A stretch of 64,000 bases of DNA from Paguma larvata. Lineage: Eukaryota; Chordata; Mammalia; Carnivora; Viverridae. Below, piece after piece: positions 11,471-22,728 of the stretch. Below the pieces are notes generated by a model. That model ran no database searches. It saw only the letters and a list, made by a program, of their open reading frames with translations, and was not told the DNA's origin. The translations under genes and the position numbers were made by a program. The stretch is from assembly GCA_030068075.1 (NCBI GenBank), contig CM057829.1, forward strand, positions 88,589,889 through 88,653,888. Reading direction: 5' to 3'. Within the stretch, counting starts at the first letter, position 1, and each line of letters starts with the position of its first letter.

Positions 11471-12240
11471 CTCTGTGACTGGAGCAATTAAAAACAACGT
11501 AACCTCCAGGAAATAGAAATTAAAACACATTAAATATATATCCACCTCAATGGTTAAAAATGAATACAAACAAATAAACAGAAAATACCAAATATTGATG
11601 AGGAGGTAGAGGCTTGTGTATTGCTGGTGTGAGTGTAAATACTTATAACCACTCTGGAAACTGACTTATCTATTAAATCTAAACATATGCACACCCTGTG
11701 ACCCAGAAATCCGGCTCCTAGCTCTATCTCCATCAGGAACGTATGTGTGTATATGCATACTTTCATCAAAAGAAATGTACTAGAATGTTTACAACAGACT
11801 ACTCAGAATAGCCCCCCACCTCCTTCTTCAAGAAAGGAAACTATTCAATTGCCTGTCAGCAGCAGAATGAATGAGTTGTGCTGTGTTCATCAACGGAATA
11901 CTGCACAGCAGCAAGAAGGAACAAACATAATACATGACAAATGTGAATGAATCTCATAAACATGATAGAAAATGAAAGAAGCCAGACACCAAATAATACA
12001 TCCTGCATAATTCCATTTATTTAAAGCGTAAAACTAAGCAAAACAGGAGAGGGGTTACCCCTGTCGAGGAGGGCTAATGACAGGAAGGGGCCACAAGAAG
12101 AACTTCCGGGGTACTGGCCATGCTCTGTTTTCAGATCTGGTACACAGAGGTGGTCAGTTTGTAGAAGTTTGTCTTGTTATACACTCGAGACTTGTGAACT
12201 TTCTCTGACAATATTACCCTTGAATATTAAGGGTAAGAAC
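11471..12240 (+). mobile_element. Old L1 3' fragment
   Basis: Degenerate end of L1 ORF2 and 3' UTR in order: 'GAGGAGGTAGAGGCTTGTGT', 'TATTGCTGGTGTGAGTGTAA', 'CACTCTGGAAACTGAC', 'CTGTGACCCAGAAATCCGGC', 'CATCAACGGAATACTGCACA', 'AGAAGCCAGACACCAAATAA', 'CATAATTCCATTTATTTAAA'. Frames are broken, so it is inactive. Confidence 0.85.
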
Positions 12241-12697
12241 AAAAACGAGGCATAGTCTCCTGCTGGCTTTCTCTGTTCTCTAGCCCTCCTTCAGACTAGA
12301 TCCTAGTCTCCTCCAACTTCCTTTATACTTGGAGCAAGCACGGCTCAGTGCCTGTTCTATCTTTCTAGGTGGTGCTTGCCTGCTTAGCATGGCCATCTGC
12401 TGGCCCAGGAAGAAGGCAGTACCATTGGGAAAGGACAAAGGAGAGCTGTGACCACATGTGAAGGTCTCCCCAACTCTCCAAAGAGCTGATGGGACCTGAC
12501 GAAGGAAAGAGAAAGGTCCTTGTGTGTATAGGATTTAAATTATGATTCGTGAGAATCTGCTTCAAAATGAAATTTCCCCCAGTGAAAGTTCAAAGGATGA
12601 AAATAATGTTTACTAAAAAAAATCATTTATAGTCTTTTTAAAATGCATATGTCAGCTCTTTAACTATTTCAGTGATACCATCTCCTCCTCATTTTCT
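12241..12697. other. Unique sequence with CTCF-like motif
   Basis: No repeat recognised. A minus-strand CTCF core is at 12392-12403. Confidence 0.45.
12392..12403 (-). promoter_or_regulatory. Candidate CTCF core motif
   Basis: The reverse complement reads CCAGCAGATGGC, an exact fit to CCASYAGRKGGC, with GGG immediately upstream. Only the core is matched with confidence; binding is inference. Confidence 0.45.
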
Positions 12698-12709
12698 TCT
12701 CTATTTATC

Positions 12710-12903
12710 TGATTGATTGATTGATTTGGAAGCGAGATAGCGTGTGAGTGGGGGAGAGGGGGAGAGGGAGAGAGAGGGAATCTCAAGCAGGCTTCACACT
12801 CAGTGCAGAGCCTGATGAGGGGCTTGATCCCAGGACCCTAGGATCATGACTTGAGCTGAAATCAAGAGTTGGACCCTCAACTGACTGAACCACCCAGCCC
12901 TCT
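12710..12903 (-). mobile_element. CAN-SINE
   Basis: Reverse-oriented SINEC: T-rich/GATT tail, GA-rich tract ('GGGGGAGAGGGAGAGAGAG'), 'CAGTGCAGAGCCTGATGAGG', 'GGATCATGACTTGAGCTGAA', 'ACTGACTGAACCACCCAG'. More diverged than the 43-kb copy. It lies head to head with the next SINE, 25 bp apart. Confidence 0.92.
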
Positions 12904-12927
12904 CCTGTTTATAAAAATTGTTATTTA

Positions 12928-13132
12928 GGGACACCTGGGTGGCCCAGTCGGTTAAGCATCAGACTCTTGATCTCAGCTCAGGTCATGATCTCACAGTTCG
13001 TGAGTTTGAGCCCCACATCAGGCTCTGCACTGATAGCATGGAGCCTGCTGGTAATTCTGTCTCTCCTTCTCGCTACCCCTTTCTGCTTGTGGTCTCTCTC
13101 TCTCTCTCTCTCAAAAATAAAAAATAAACTTT
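12928..13132 (+). mobile_element. CAN-SINE with target-site duplication
   Basis: 'GGGACACCTGGGTGGCCCAG' head, B box 'GAGTTTGAGCCCC', CT-rich tract and 'AAAATAAACTTTAAAA' tail. Flanking direct repeats (AAAATTGTTATTT before, AAAATTGTCGTTTT after) mark the insertion. The 69-residue ORF here is a SINE artefact. Confidence 0.93.
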
Positions 13133-13390
13133 AAAAAATTGTCGTTTTAAAATGATTTTTTCTCCAGGTCTTTTCAGGTATAACAATTTTAATTAGTCTC
13201 CCATTTTCCTTTAAAAGTGGCAACTACAGACAGGACAGGAAACTGTTTTGCCCTTGTGGTGCACAACAGTATGGCTTGTAGAGATTTAGTCAATATCATC
13301 AGCCTGGGAGAGGCTTCCTCTCTCCTAATTTTGTACCAGTTCTATATCTTTTCTCTGTGACCTTGGCCCCAACAGCAACTTAGAATACAT
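13133..13390. other. Unique non-coding sequence
   Basis: Nothing recognised. Confidence 0.45.
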
Positions 13391-13770
13391 ATTCATTCAA
13401 TACTTCTTTCCTGCACACCTTCTTGGTGCCAGGCACCATTATAGGCACTAAGGACATAGTGACGGCAAAACAGATAATTACATGGATAATATATATAGCT
13501 CACTGTAGCTGAGAACTTCCAATAAATAACAAGAAGCAAGATACTATCAGAAAGAAATTAAGATCATGAAGAAAATAAATCAGAATGAGAACAAAGAACA
13601 CAAGGAGGCAGGGGACCAGAGACTCCTTTAGGTGGATTGGATGCAGACGGAATGCCCCCCTCAAGCAGTAATGTCTGAGCTGAGTCCTAGGTGACAAGAA
13701 ACAACAGCCGTGAGAAGACTGCCCCTGAGACAGCATCAGACACAGGCTGCAAAGAACATCAGTTACCTGC
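13391..13770 (-). mobile_element. L2 LINE 3' end
   Basis: Reverse L2: 'ATTCATTCAATACTTC', 'GGTGCCAGGCACCATTATAG', 'GCACTAAGGACATAGTGACG', 'CAAAACAGATAATTACA', later 'TCTGAGCTGAGTCCTAGGTG'. The minus-strand ORF at 13500-13736 is part of this repeat. Confidence 0.75.
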
Positions 13771-13785
13771 CTTCTTCAGACCAGC

Positions 13786-13832
13786 TATATATGTAAATAT
13801 ATATACATCAAATATATTATATATATATTTGA
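13786..13832. repeat. TA-rich simple repeat
   Basis: Alternating TATATA sequence with self-complementary stretches; possible cruciform or unstable AT tract. Confidence 0.7.
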
Positions 13833-14045
13833 CAGGCCAACATTTAAGAGGGTAAATTAAATTGAAGGAAAATATAGGGATGAATAAAACATGAGATTGT
13901 AACCGAGTTAAAATAACCTTATGTGATTAACCCTCTGTTCCTATATTAACTGAAGAAAAAATACTTTCATTTATAAGTATTAGGGACATATACATAAATA
14001 TGTAGAAAGTTACAAGCTATCATTGATATATTAACTAAAGAAAAT
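13833..14045. other. Unique AT-rich sequence
   Basis: Nothing recognised. Confidence 0.45.
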
Positions 14046-14276
14046 TAATTTTTTTAATTGGCTATATTTCCCATGGTGCACTTTTCATCTCTGTGACTTA
14101 TTTACTTTGTAACTGGAAGTTTGTACCTTTTAATCCCCTTCACCTATTTCACCTGTCCCCCTGCTGGCTTCCTCCAGTTTGTTCTCTGTACTTATGCATC
14201 TGTTTCTGTTGTTCGTTTGTTCCTTTGTTTGTTGTTTAGATTCCACATATAAGCGAAATGAGATGGTATTTTCTTC
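14046..14276 (-). mobile_element. Carnivore-lineage L1 3' UTR fragment
   Basis: Read on the minus strand it gives the L1 order '...TATATGTGGAATCTAAACAA', an A/C-rich run, 'ACAGAGAACAAACTGGAGG', 'GACAGGTGAAATAGGTGAAG' and 'GGGATTAAAAGGTACAAAC'. A CTCF-like motif at 14154-14167 lies inside it. Confidence 0.8.
14154..14167 (-). promoter_or_regulatory. CTCF-like motif inside an L1
   Basis: The reverse complement reads CCAGCAGGGGGACA, one base from the CTCF core. It derives from L1 3' UTR sequence, so it may be one of many repeat-borne matches. Confidence 0.3.
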
Positions 14277-16440
14277 CTAAGGAAAACTCTTTAAAACTGT
14301 ATTTAGATAATAACACAAAATCATGAATTGGCAATTTTTATAACTCCAATAAGTGCTAACTCAGGTGACTTACATGTTGCATTTGGTAATCAAGTGAAAT
14401 ACTATTTCTGGATATAAGATGTAACTGGTTAATTGCCTTGAAAATTTAGGCCTTATGATTTATTAAAAGTCACGAGGAAGTAGCTGATGAAAATACGAAT
14501 GAAGTTTCTGAAAATGCTTTTTGTTTTTCTGAAACATAATTTCATTATCACTATTTTTAGCAAATTTTAATATTTTTGAGTCAAAAATAATAAAACACTG
14601 TAAAATCTGGGAGAATTTCTATATTGGCCAAGAGAATTTGGAAGCAGTGAAGTCTGATAAGAAAGGAAGTGAGGGGTGAGTGAAAGTCTCCAGCCAAATG
14701 GGGCAGAAGAAAGAACCCAACTAGTTGTGACAAATAGAGAGAGAGCAGCTGCTGACCAGCCTTGTGACCTTATTTATTACCTGAGGAGCTGGCCAATGAT
14801 GGAAAGGAGGAAAACCATATCCTCCCTCGGGGACAAGGTATAAAGATCAAGGGATCTGTGAAGTCTTGCATGTCCCGCAATGATGATGACGGTGATAATG
14901 ACCACAGCAGTCCCTAGAGTGTGACACCAAAGTGAAGGGGAGGAAAAACATACCCACACGGAAATGAGGAACGTTTTGCAGCAGATGGGAAGCCTTCATT
15001 TGATTTCAAGTTCTTTTGACAGGAAACCCATGCTTCTCCTCCATTACAACTGTCTCCCTTCCCATCATATCCCTTGGTTAGAACAAAAGTTAGGGGATGC
15101 CCATGGAATTTTCTTTAAGATTCTTTGTAGTGGGGACGATGGGGGGACACCCATACACTGGCAGCTCTTCCCTTCCCTCTGTGAAAATATACCATATCCC
15201 TGTATTAATAAAAGAAAAGCAGAAGGGAGAGACGAGTTTAGGCAGATGTTGTTATCATAATGCAAAAATTATTCTGAGTAACAGGAAAGTCCACTCTTAG
15301 GCTATGCTCTCTCTCAACTCCACAAGGTGTCGGATGAAAAGATATTCTGACCGTTACTCAGTTTTCCGCTCTCTTTTTCCTTGTCATCTTCTCCATTGCT
15401 TCTTAATCATGAATTAATTAATTATAGCATTGACCACATTTTATCGTGTTTTGAATCCATTTTCATGGATCTATCTATCCATTTGAATAATTTTTTTCTG
15501 ATATATATCATATCACAAAGAAAAGGCTTTCTAAAAATGTAAAAATCTTAAGCAGAAGATGAAAAAAAGCAGGCGGAGAATTTGGGGTCCAGGAATAAGG
15601 CTATTCTTGTACATTCTTCTAAAGGAAGCGGAGGCATGCACCTCCCAAGATAGATTGGGAGATATATTAGGGTTTTGTTCTTTTTGATTATTGCAAAAAA
15701 AATTGTGAAACTGGGTAAAAATTTGTCTTTTATTTTGAAAGCAATAATATTCATAAAAGATGCTAAGTGTGGGTGACAGGAGGCCATCCAGGCGCTGATG
15801 CGTCATGTGAAGTGAGGACCCCACAACGAGGTAGAAACTCTACGTGCTGAAACCCCACCTCAAAAAGAGCATAAATGATATCTGCTTAAAAAAACTCTTT
15901 TGCCTGCAAGGTTTTCAGGACCCAAGATACTACTGGAATAAAGGGTTTATGAAAGGCAGTCAGAGCCAGTGTTATATTGCACATAGCAGCTGCCACCGAG
16001 TCTCTGCTCATGGAAGGTGTGAAAGCAAAGCTCACACATTGGTACCCACAGCCACAGCCTCCCTAGAGGACAGCGGTTGGCAGCAAGAGTCATCTGTGCA
16101 AATGAAGTGACTCACACTGGACAGAAGCAGTCGGCCAGGGCAGGGAGCCACGACTCATCACCAGGACCTCTTGGCTGCCCTGATCTCTTTCTTCCCCTCC
16201 CAAGGCAAGCCATTTGGAAAAGTCTGGATGTTTTCTCAGTATGAATTCAACTCAAAAGATAGAAATTTATTTTTATTTCTATCATCATTCCGCTGACTCT
16301 CAGAGACTGTTATTTTGGATGCCACATTGCTGAAGCAACGACAGTTCCCCAAATAGACAATATCTGGATATAAGACATAATTCTGCTGAAGCACCATTTC
16401 ATTTGGTACCAGTCAGATTTTGCTGTGTTCTCTGCAATAA
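14277..16440. other. Unique non-coding sequence
   Basis: No repeat or exon recognised. ORFs at 14964-15300 and 15531-15824 are chance length, overlap on opposite strands and match no family I know. Confidence 0.5.
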
Positions 16441-16665
16441 CATTGGGTTTGAGAAATCAGAAAACATAGGTTTATTTTAGGATCATGTTTTAAACATATG
16501 ACCATGATCAAATCATTTAACCCCAGTCTCTGTTTCCTAATTTGTAATACAGGAATCGTCACATTTGCCCTGATTACCTAACAGGGCTGCTATGGGGATC
16601 GTATTGAATAATCACTTGTCATTAATAAAATGCTATTTAAATCCAAAGCTGTACTCTCAAAGGAA
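16441..16665 (+). mobile_element. MIR SINE
   Basis: 'GACCATGATCAAATCATTTA', 'ACCCCAGTCTCTGTTTCC', 'TAATTTGTAATACAGGAAT', 'ACCTAACAGGGCTGCTATGG', 'GGATCGTATTGAATAATC': the MIR 3' half in order. Confidence 0.85.
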
Positions 16666-17700
16666 GTTCTCAGCTCAGACCTCAGTCTTGCAAATAACTT
16701 CTTGGACCTCTTCTTTCACTCAGGCTGGCATGAATCCTTCCTTCCTCAGCAGCACTTCTCGAATAGAGCTGCACACACAGCCACTCGGCTGAAGGTTACA
16801 CCTCCGGCCTCCCTACTGTCGCTGTGGAACAAAGTTCTGACCAATGATATGTAATTCAAATGCTCAGAGCCACTTTCTGGTTGTGAAAAGGATGGCTCGT
16901 GTCCTCCCCTTCCCCCGGCCCTTGCCTCTTGCTTTCTGGATTTTAGTCATTATAGAGCTGAAATGTCCACCTTAAACCACAAAAAGAGAAGCAGCATGTG
17001 GGGCTGGCGAGCAATGGGATGGAAAGAGCTCAAGTCTTAAACACCGTAGAGCTGCTATAGCAACCCCCAGCTGTGGATGCCCAGACTACTGAGTAAGAGG
17101 GAATAAATTTCAGGTGGCTTGAGCTGCTCTTCTGGAATTTGTTACAGCAATGTCCTAGTAGATACATTCTACCTAATTTTAATTGATTTTATGCCCAGTT
17201 CTACTATAGCACTTATCACAGTATAAGGAGTGGAGAAGGAAGGTTCATTTAACAATAGGGAAAGGGTGGTGTATCTATCCAATGGAATGTTATTCTAGCA
17301 TTTAAATCTAACAGTAGAGGAGCTGTTCTGACTCCTAAAGCCAGTCCCTGCACTTGCACTTTGGATTTGATCTTTTCTAATCCCTCAGAAATTTACATTG
17401 CCAATTATACTCTCTCTCATAAATTCAACCATTTTTTTTTCAGATAGGTTTTTTCCTCAGCATCTCCTTTAGAAAACTATTCCCAGACTCTCAACCATAA
17501 ATTTCTTCACTGTAAAATAGGGTACATTAAAGAATTACTGCCAAAAATTGTTCTTAAAGAATATTTTTCTCTGTCTCATTTGGTGGAATGATGGGCGATC
17601 GTGTTCCATGCTGGCCACATCTGCTGAGTCTCTTGTGTGCTCAGTCCTTAGAACCACACTTTGGGTGATCTCATCTAGCCTTCTGTGCCTTTAAATAACA
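16666..17700. other. Unique non-coding sequence
   Basis: Nothing recognised. 17430-17445 is a short T run. Confidence 0.5.
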
Positions 17701-18640
17701 TTTAAATGATCATGATTTCCAAGTCTGTACATCCAGTTCCAGATTCCCTTTTTAGTTCTGGAAGTGTGTATTCAGTTGTCCACTTGACAGCTTTTGACTG
17801 GTGTTCCAGACTGCTGAAATTTAATGGGTCCAAAAGTGAACCCTTTGTTTTCTCCCCCAAACCCGCTTTTCTTGCAGTAAATGGCAACTCCATCCTTCTA
17901 GTTGATGTAGTAAAAAATCTCCGCTTTATTTTTGATCACTTCTCATGCTTTTATCACTGTTGACCTGGTCCAAGTTGGTCTTACCTCTTGCCATATTATT
18001 GCAATGATTTTTTAACTTGCCTCCCTGTTTCTGCACTCCTGTGTGTGTCTACCCCCTTCAATCTAGTCTCCACACAGCAGCCACAGCAAAACAAAATTCA
18101 TATCATGACATTCCTCTGCTCAAAATCTTTTAATGGCTTTTATTTCGTGTAGAATAAAATCTAAAATCTTTCTCTACAAGGCTCTATGTGATAAGGGGCT
18201 ATTGGACACTTTGATTTTATCTGTCACTTACTCTGCTTTGGTCACTCTGAACTTCTTGCTATTCTTTGAACACAAAACCATTATGTTCCTGCTTCTAGAA
18301 CTTTGTATTTGCTATCTTCATTTCCAAGAATCTTCCCCCAGATGTTGGCATGGCTTACACCTCCACTTCCTTCAGGGCTTTGCTAAACCCCATATAAAAT
18401 ATCACACACATATCCACCCGCCCATCCCCACTACTCTCTAGTACTCACCTTCATTTGTTTTGTAACGTGTGTTACTATCTGATATATTCTCTATATTAAT
18501 TTATTTGTAGATTTATTGCTTGTCTTCTCTCCATGACAGAAAGGCCTTTCTTTGGTTTTCTTCTCCCTGCAATACCTTCAATTTTTAGAATCACCCAGCA
18601 CATAAATATTCTTGAGTAAATGAACAAATTAGTGCATTTC
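17701..18640 (+). mobile_element. L2 LINE, end of ORF2 plus 3' UTR (longest L2 in window)
   Basis: About 940 bp collinear with L2. It holds 'AAATGGCAACTCCATCCTTC', then 'TATTATTGCAATGATTTTTT', 'CACACAGCAGCCACAGCAAA', 'CATTCCTCTGCTCAAAATCT', 'GTGTAGAATAAAATCTAAAA', 'CTGAACTTCTTGCTATTC', 'CTTCCTTCAGGGCTTTGC', ending with 'CTTGAGTAAATGAACAAA'. Many stops and indels make it inactive. ORFs of 85 and 102 residues here are remnants of this element. Confidence 0.9.
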
Positions 18641-19240
18641 TATTTCAAGGATCTTCTATACCTTGTTTCACCTGGCAGTCTGTTTTACACTTAATTATCT
18701 TAACATATGAATATATTCATCTTATTTCTAACTATAGCAGAGTGAGAAAACAATACCTTAAAATAGTTGGTGTTAGAATTCCTTTGAAGGAAGTGAGTGC
18801 TTTGGAAAGCACTGATTATATAAACTGATTAAATTGAAAAGTATAACCTTGTCAGCAAGATCTGGCAAAAGACAGACAATAAAAGGGATTAAACTGCTCT
18901 GCATTTGAAATTTGGAGCAATGGAAGGACAGAAAAATAGGAGAAGAGGGGAGAGTATAAATAAGAGACAAGTGAGCAAATAGGCAGGGCGTGGCAAAGGG
19001 TTAATGACGTCTAAATGTCAAGCTGAAGTTGTTTGAGTTTCTGTTATATAAGTCACTCTCTTTCTGCCCCAAATCTTCAATAAAGTCTGTTAATTCCAAA
19101 AAGGTCTTTTGTCAGTAGATGGTATATGCGTGTGTGCATGCATGCATGTATATGGAAACAAGGAAACGGACTGCATTCTGTGTTTGGGCCAATGCAACAC
19201 ACCAGGGTGGAAGTATAGAACAGCACGTGGTACATCAATG
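18641..19240. other. Unique non-coding sequence
   Basis: Nothing recognised apart from a short GCATGCATGCATG run at about 19137-19149. Confidence 0.5.
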
Positions 19241-19258
19241 AGAATGCAGTGGAGACAG

Positions 19259-19482
19259 AGGCACCTGGGTGGCTCAGTCGGTTAAGCAGCAGACTTCAGC
19301 TCAGGTCCTGATTTCAAGGTTCGTCCTGAGTGGTTTGAGAATTCAAGCCCCGCGTTGGGCTCTGTGCTGATAGCGCAGAGCCTGGAGCCTGCTTCAAGTT
19401 CTGGGTCTCTCTCTGTCTCTGCCCTTCCTCCGTTCATGCTCTGTCTGTCTGTCTCTCTCTCTTTCAAAAATAAGTAAACACC

Positions 19483-19510
<28 letters not shown>
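19259..19510 (+). mobile_element. CAN-SINE with internal insertion and long poly-A
   Basis: 'GGCACCTGGGTGGCTCAGTC' head and long A tail (from about 19483). Flanking duplications 'AGAATGCAGTGGA' sit at 19241-19253 and 19511-19523. About 12 extra bases (CCTGAGTGGTTT, near 19326-19337) split the B-box region, and the B box itself reads AATTCAAGCCCC. The pol III promoter is therefore probably weak. Confidence 0.95.
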
Positions 19511-19513
<3 letters not shown>

Positions 19514-19523
19514 ATGCAGTGGA

Positions 19524-20533
19524 AGCAGGACTTAAACACCAAAGGTGACCCTGTATGAGTGAGCCCTACATGAATTGACAAGCACTATTATGAGGACATT
19601 GGGGTCTGAACCAGTCTTCCCTTGTACTCATGGAGTACAGAGACCTCAGTGGTTCTCTGTGTTCCTTGACCAAACTTTCCTGGCATGTAAAGCCTTTTTC
19701 AATGCAAGCCTTTACAGAAATGCAGTAACTTGAAGACAGATATTAAGTTGTCTTTTTAGACTGAAACAAAAACAAAACAAAACAAAACAAAAAAAGCAAA
19801 ACAACGTCATCATTGTCATCTAGAAAGTTATTCATTCCTTTTAGTTAAAGAAAGGTTTTTTTTCCCTTCTGTACTTGTTTCTATGCCCTCAGATTCCTTA
19901 TATTTTCCTTAAAAAGAGAAGAAAGCCAGATTTAATGTGCCAAAGCAGGTCTAAAACCAGGTACATGGAGAATGTTCCTTGTTGTCTACATATGTTCTTC
20001 CTGCATAAATGCTAATAGTGAAATTTATGTATATTAAGATAGGACTTACCTGGACAGTTCACATATAAATTTTAGTACTAGTCTGATTATTAGATGCTTT
20101 TCTAATTATAAGTTCAAAGAATTATTTGTATAAAAATTAGAAAGTTGAAATAGTATTATTTTTGCCACCCAGTCTATAGCAATTTTTCCTCACCAGTAGC
20201 TTCATGTCAACTGAATAGGATATTTACGGGTAATTCAAACCTCACGGCAGAAAACTCTACGTTACTGTCCAAAGACCTTTTGTAGAAATATGATAGGAAA
20301 CATTATTTGAAATAAGCATGCTATTGCCTGGATTTCAAAAATGTATTTTAAAACAACAGATTTTGATGTAAAACAATTTGATACTCTAATAGGTTTAAAG
20401 TCATAATTGAATACACCTAACACATCACACACCTCAGAATTATCCAGCTGTGATACACAACGGTTATGCTTGTTTAAAAATACATCACGCCACTTGCAGA
20501 TCGAAGAGGGTGGCCTACAGGAGACCCCCTTAC
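19524..20533. other. Unique sequence with small CAAAA repeat
   Basis: An (AAAAC)n tract lies at about 19764-19800. Otherwise nothing is recognised before the candidate exon. Confidence 0.45.
19764..19800 (+). repeat. (CAAAA)n microsatellite
   Basis: Repeated CAAAA units following 'GACTGAAACAAAAA'. Confidence 0.85.
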
Positions 20534-20732
20534 CTTGGCACTGATCGTGATGTTCGTTGGCTGCTCCACTGAGCCCAGAAGAGTCATTAATTAATGATAC
20601 AAACCTCAGAGCTTCAGGAAGATTTGTTGCTTCAACGATCCTGGGTTCTGGCAAGCCAGATTTGTGCCCTATTGGAGCCGTGGCCACTCGTGCAGCTCTT
20701 CTAGGATTTTGGAAATAAAATGGATATGGAGG
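20534..20732 (-). CDS. Candidate internal coding exon, unknown gene
   Basis: 199 bp open in one frame on the minus strand: 66 codons plus one base, so the next exon would begin in phase 1. It starts after an acceptor (TTCCTTCCCCAG|CC) and ends at a strong donor (CAAG|GTAAGG). The peptide begins PPYPFYFQNPRRAARVATAP and ends near AANEHHDQCQ. It is mixed polar with no hydrophobic segment, and I recognise no domain. The frame also stays open upstream to about 20796, past the acceptor, with a second donor-like GAAG|GTAAGA at 20770. The segment is richer in GC and CpG than its AT-rich flanks. The branch-point and pyrimidine tract are short. It could instead be a non-coding RNA exon or chance. Confidence 0.35.
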
Positions 20733-21300
20733 CTGGGGAAGGAATGCTTGGCTCAAATAACTGCTCTTACCTTCATCAACACAGGTGAGGGATCTTCCCT
20801 AGTCCCTTCCTTGGAATGATTAATTCCCATGATGACTAGCCCTCCCCTGCTACCATTGACCCTTCTCTTCCGTCCTATTTTACATAGCCCGCTAATTCAA
20901 GAAATAAAACATGTAGAACAATGCCATAATCTCCACTTTCATCAAACTTTCCACTTCATGCAATGCTACCCGTTAGTATTCTCTAACCCAAAGAAAAGTG
21001 ACAATTTGGATTACTCCAACAGCATCTAGATTTTTCTCATTCGTCTTAATCTGTAATTGAATTCTTCCCTGATCTGCTGTCTGATGTTGGACTTGAACTT
21101 CCTGCCCACCAAATAAGGTCGGTTTCAATCACCAAAATATGTTATATCGTCATGGAAACTAGCACACTTGTTTTCACAGACAGGATTTCAAGTGTTTAAA
21201 TCCTAATTTTGCTAAATCGTATCTTTTTAACTAATGTTTGTTGATCTGTTTTAAATCAAACTGAATGAGGAAATGCAAATGGTCTTTTACTTGTTACCAT
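20733..21300. other. Unique non-coding sequence
   Basis: Nothing recognised. A 66-residue plus-strand ORF at 20829-21029 is unsupported. Confidence 0.45.
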
Positions 21301-21735
21301 CTGTAAGTTATTTAGTCTATATACCACATCTTCCTTATCCATTCATCTATTGACGGATACTTGGACTGCTTCCATAATTTGGCTATTATAAATACTGCTG
21401 CAGGAAACATAGGGGTGCATATATCCTTTTGAATTAGTGTTTTCCTAATGTTTGGGTAAAATACATAGTAGGATGATTACTGGATCATAGAGTAGTTCTA
21501 TTTAAAAATTTTTAAAGAAAACTCCATACTGTTTTCCAGACTGGCTGCGCCAGTCTGCATTCTCACCAGCAGTACACAAGGGCTCCTTTCCTCCACATCC
21601 TCGCCAGCACTTGTTTTTTTGTTTTTTTGTTTCCTTGTGTTTTTTACTTTAGCCATTCTAAGAGGTATGAGATGATCTCATTGTGGTTTTGATTTGCATT
21701 TCCTTGAAGATGACGTTGAGAATCTTTTCCAGAAA
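21301..21735 (-). mobile_element. L1 3' fragment
   Basis: Read on the minus strand: 'GAAATGCAAATCAAAACCAC', 'AATGAGATCATCTCATACC', 'GCGAGGATGTGGAGGAAAGG', 'CTGCTGGTGAGAATGCAGAC', 'GATATATGCACCCCTATGTT', 'AATAGATGAATGGATAAGGA'. Classic end of L1 ORF2, inactive fragment. Confidence 0.92.
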
Positions 21736-22481
21736 GGGTGTTTTTAAATAAAATATGTCACTAGGCAAACTTTGTCCTATTAACTGCTATTTATGCCTAC
21801 AGATAAACTATTCTTCAAAAAGTTTGGGATAATCGGGTAAAGGAAGTTAAATCTGGAATTAGTATTTCCTCCATGCCTTTATTGCTATTTGGAAAGTCAA
21901 TAAGTAACACAAATATGCTGAGGCCCCCTAAGAGCTCTCTTACAATATTAAACCAATATTATATTTAGGAGGAGAAATTTAACCCACATGTCCTGATTAG
22001 CTAACAATTAACTAGTCGTTTGTAAGAGCCATTTGATTTCCAAAATGTCTTGTAAGATTTTTATAAACTTTGTTTCTTTAAAGCTAAAATATCTATTGTA
22101 AAGGGTAAACAAAACTTGAAGGCCACATCTACTTTAACAAAACATCAAATAAACAAAAAACAAAGCAACAAACACAAGAGGCATTCATTAGCATGTTGAA
22201 AATATTTCACAATTGAACTTTCTCAAATTGTTCACAGCATTCCCAAGGCAGAAAAGATAGCCATTTGAGAACTGTGCACATTAGCAGGTCTCTAAGTTTT
22301 GATGCAGGTGTGGCTTGCTAGCCAATCATATCTCATCCACTCATTTATAATTTGATGGGTAGGATGCAGAACAGAAACTTCCTGTTAAATGCCAACAGCT
22401 GCTATGATTGATCCCTTTCCCCACCCCCAAACAACCACAAAACTCCCTTCAGACCTTGTTGTGATTTTAGACTAGTGCAAT
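21736..22481. other. Unique non-coding sequence
   Basis: Nothing recognised with confidence. Confidence 0.45.
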
Positions 22482-22500
22482 AAGAATAAGACATTTCTTT

Positions 22501-22710
22501 CTTTCTTTTTTAAAATGTTTATTTATAAGAGATAGAGACAGAGCACGAGCAGAGGAGGGGCAGAGAGAGAGGGAGACACAGAACCTGAAGCAGGATCCAG
22601 GCTCTGAGCTGTCAGCACAGAGCCCGACATGGGGCTCGAACTCACAGACCGCAAGATCACGACCAGAGCCGAAGTCGGATGCTTAACCAACTGAGCCACT
22701 CAGGCGCCCC
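22501..22710 (-). mobile_element. CAN-SINE with clear target-site duplication
   Basis: Reverse SINEC ending in 'TGAGCCACTCAGGCGCCCC'. Flanking duplications AAGAATAAGACATTTCTT (22482-22499) and AAGAATAAGAAATTTCTT (22711-22728) differ at one base. B box (reverse) 'GGGGCTCGAACTC' is intact; a fairly young copy. Confidence 0.96.
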
Positions 22711-22728
22711 AAGAATAAGAAATTTCTT

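Noticed and set aside
17706..18441. ORFs of 85 and 102 residues
   Set aside because: Remnants of L2 ORF2 and 3' UTR with many breaks.
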